A DNA stretch of 13,072 nucleotides from the NCBI GenBank assembly GCA_002478955.1, contig DLKK01000002.1, positions 36,419 through 49,490 on the forward strand, read 5' to 3'. Positions 13,040-13,072 of this stretch are shown here, piece after piece. Made by a program: the position numbers and the translations under genes. The DNA is from Treponema sp. UBA7590. GTDB taxonomy: Bacteria > Spirochaetota > Spirochaetia > Treponematales > Treponemataceae. The first letter of the stretch is position 1. The number at the start of each line of letters is the position of its first letter. Below the pieces are notes generated by a model that saw nothing but the letters and a program-made list of their open reading frames with translations, ran no database searches and was not told where the DNA came from.

Positions 13040-13064
13040 CGAGTTTTTTTTCTGAATCAATAAA
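13040..13064 (+). repeat. 25-base near-repeat, copy 2
   Basis: CGAG, eight T, CTGAATC, one A, then ATAAA: 23 of 25 positions match the inverted copy at 7707-7731. It lies after the secF terminator, probably upstream of the next gene beyond the window edge. Nothing else is visible in the last 50 bases. Confidence 0.45.
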
Positions 13065-13072
13065 TTGAATAA

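Noticed and set aside
1..13072. CRISPR arrays, tRNA or rRNA genes, insertion sequences, prophage or toxin-antitoxin genes
   Set aside because: Scanned by eye on both strands; no repeat-spacer series, cloverleaf with CCA end, transposase motifs or terminal inverted repeats were seen.

Overview
The window looks like a chromosomal housekeeping segment from a spirochete, most likely a host- or gut-associated Treponema. The evidence is the moderately low GC, the lipidated PotD-type receptor encoded with potABC, the SecD and SecF proteins with enlarged external regions, and clean matches to bacterial L13, S9, RecX, Dus, YajC and S49 peptidase families. The genus is an inference from protein character; no rRNA or other decisive marker is present. 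I see no tRNA, rRNA, CRISPR array, insertion sequence, phage gene or attachment site. No stretch longer than about 170 bases lacks a gene.

Layout. Bases 1-3936 hold a minus-strand polyamine ABC transporter operon, potA-potB-potC-potD, with potD cut off by the left edge. A 170-base divergent spacer (3937-4106), rich in inverted repeats, separates it from a small plus-strand membrane protein gene (4107-4346). Next come rplM-rpsI-recX on the plus strand (4501-5972), with a 100-base leader before rplM. Convergent to these is a minus-strand pair, a DUF975 membrane protein gene followed directly by an S49 (SppA-type) peptidase gene (7626-5983). A minus-strand CYTH-domain gene (8418-7768) is divergent from a plus-strand tRNA-dihydrouridine synthase gene (8472-9473). 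The window ends with yajC-secD-secF (9566-12963), a clear intrinsic terminator and a short tail.

How the genes work together. PotABCD import polyamines, with PotD as the lipid-anchored receptor. YajC, SecD and SecF are the accessory part of the Sec translocon and drive late steps of protein export. SppA removes spent signal peptides or acts in membrane protein quality control, and the translationally abutting DUF975 protein may share that envelope role. L13 and S9 are ribosomal subunit proteins with an unusually placed RecX regulator behind them.

I found no obviously new multi-gene system. The points most worth a second look are: (i) SecF has alanine where the family's membrane-embedded aspartate is expected; (ii) three neighbouring genes each carry a -10-like hexamer exactly 6 bases before the ATG, the geometry of leaderless transcripts; (iii) a perfect palindrome lies in the potA promoter region; and (iv) a 25-base near-repeat occurs upstream of the DUF975 gene and again at the right end.
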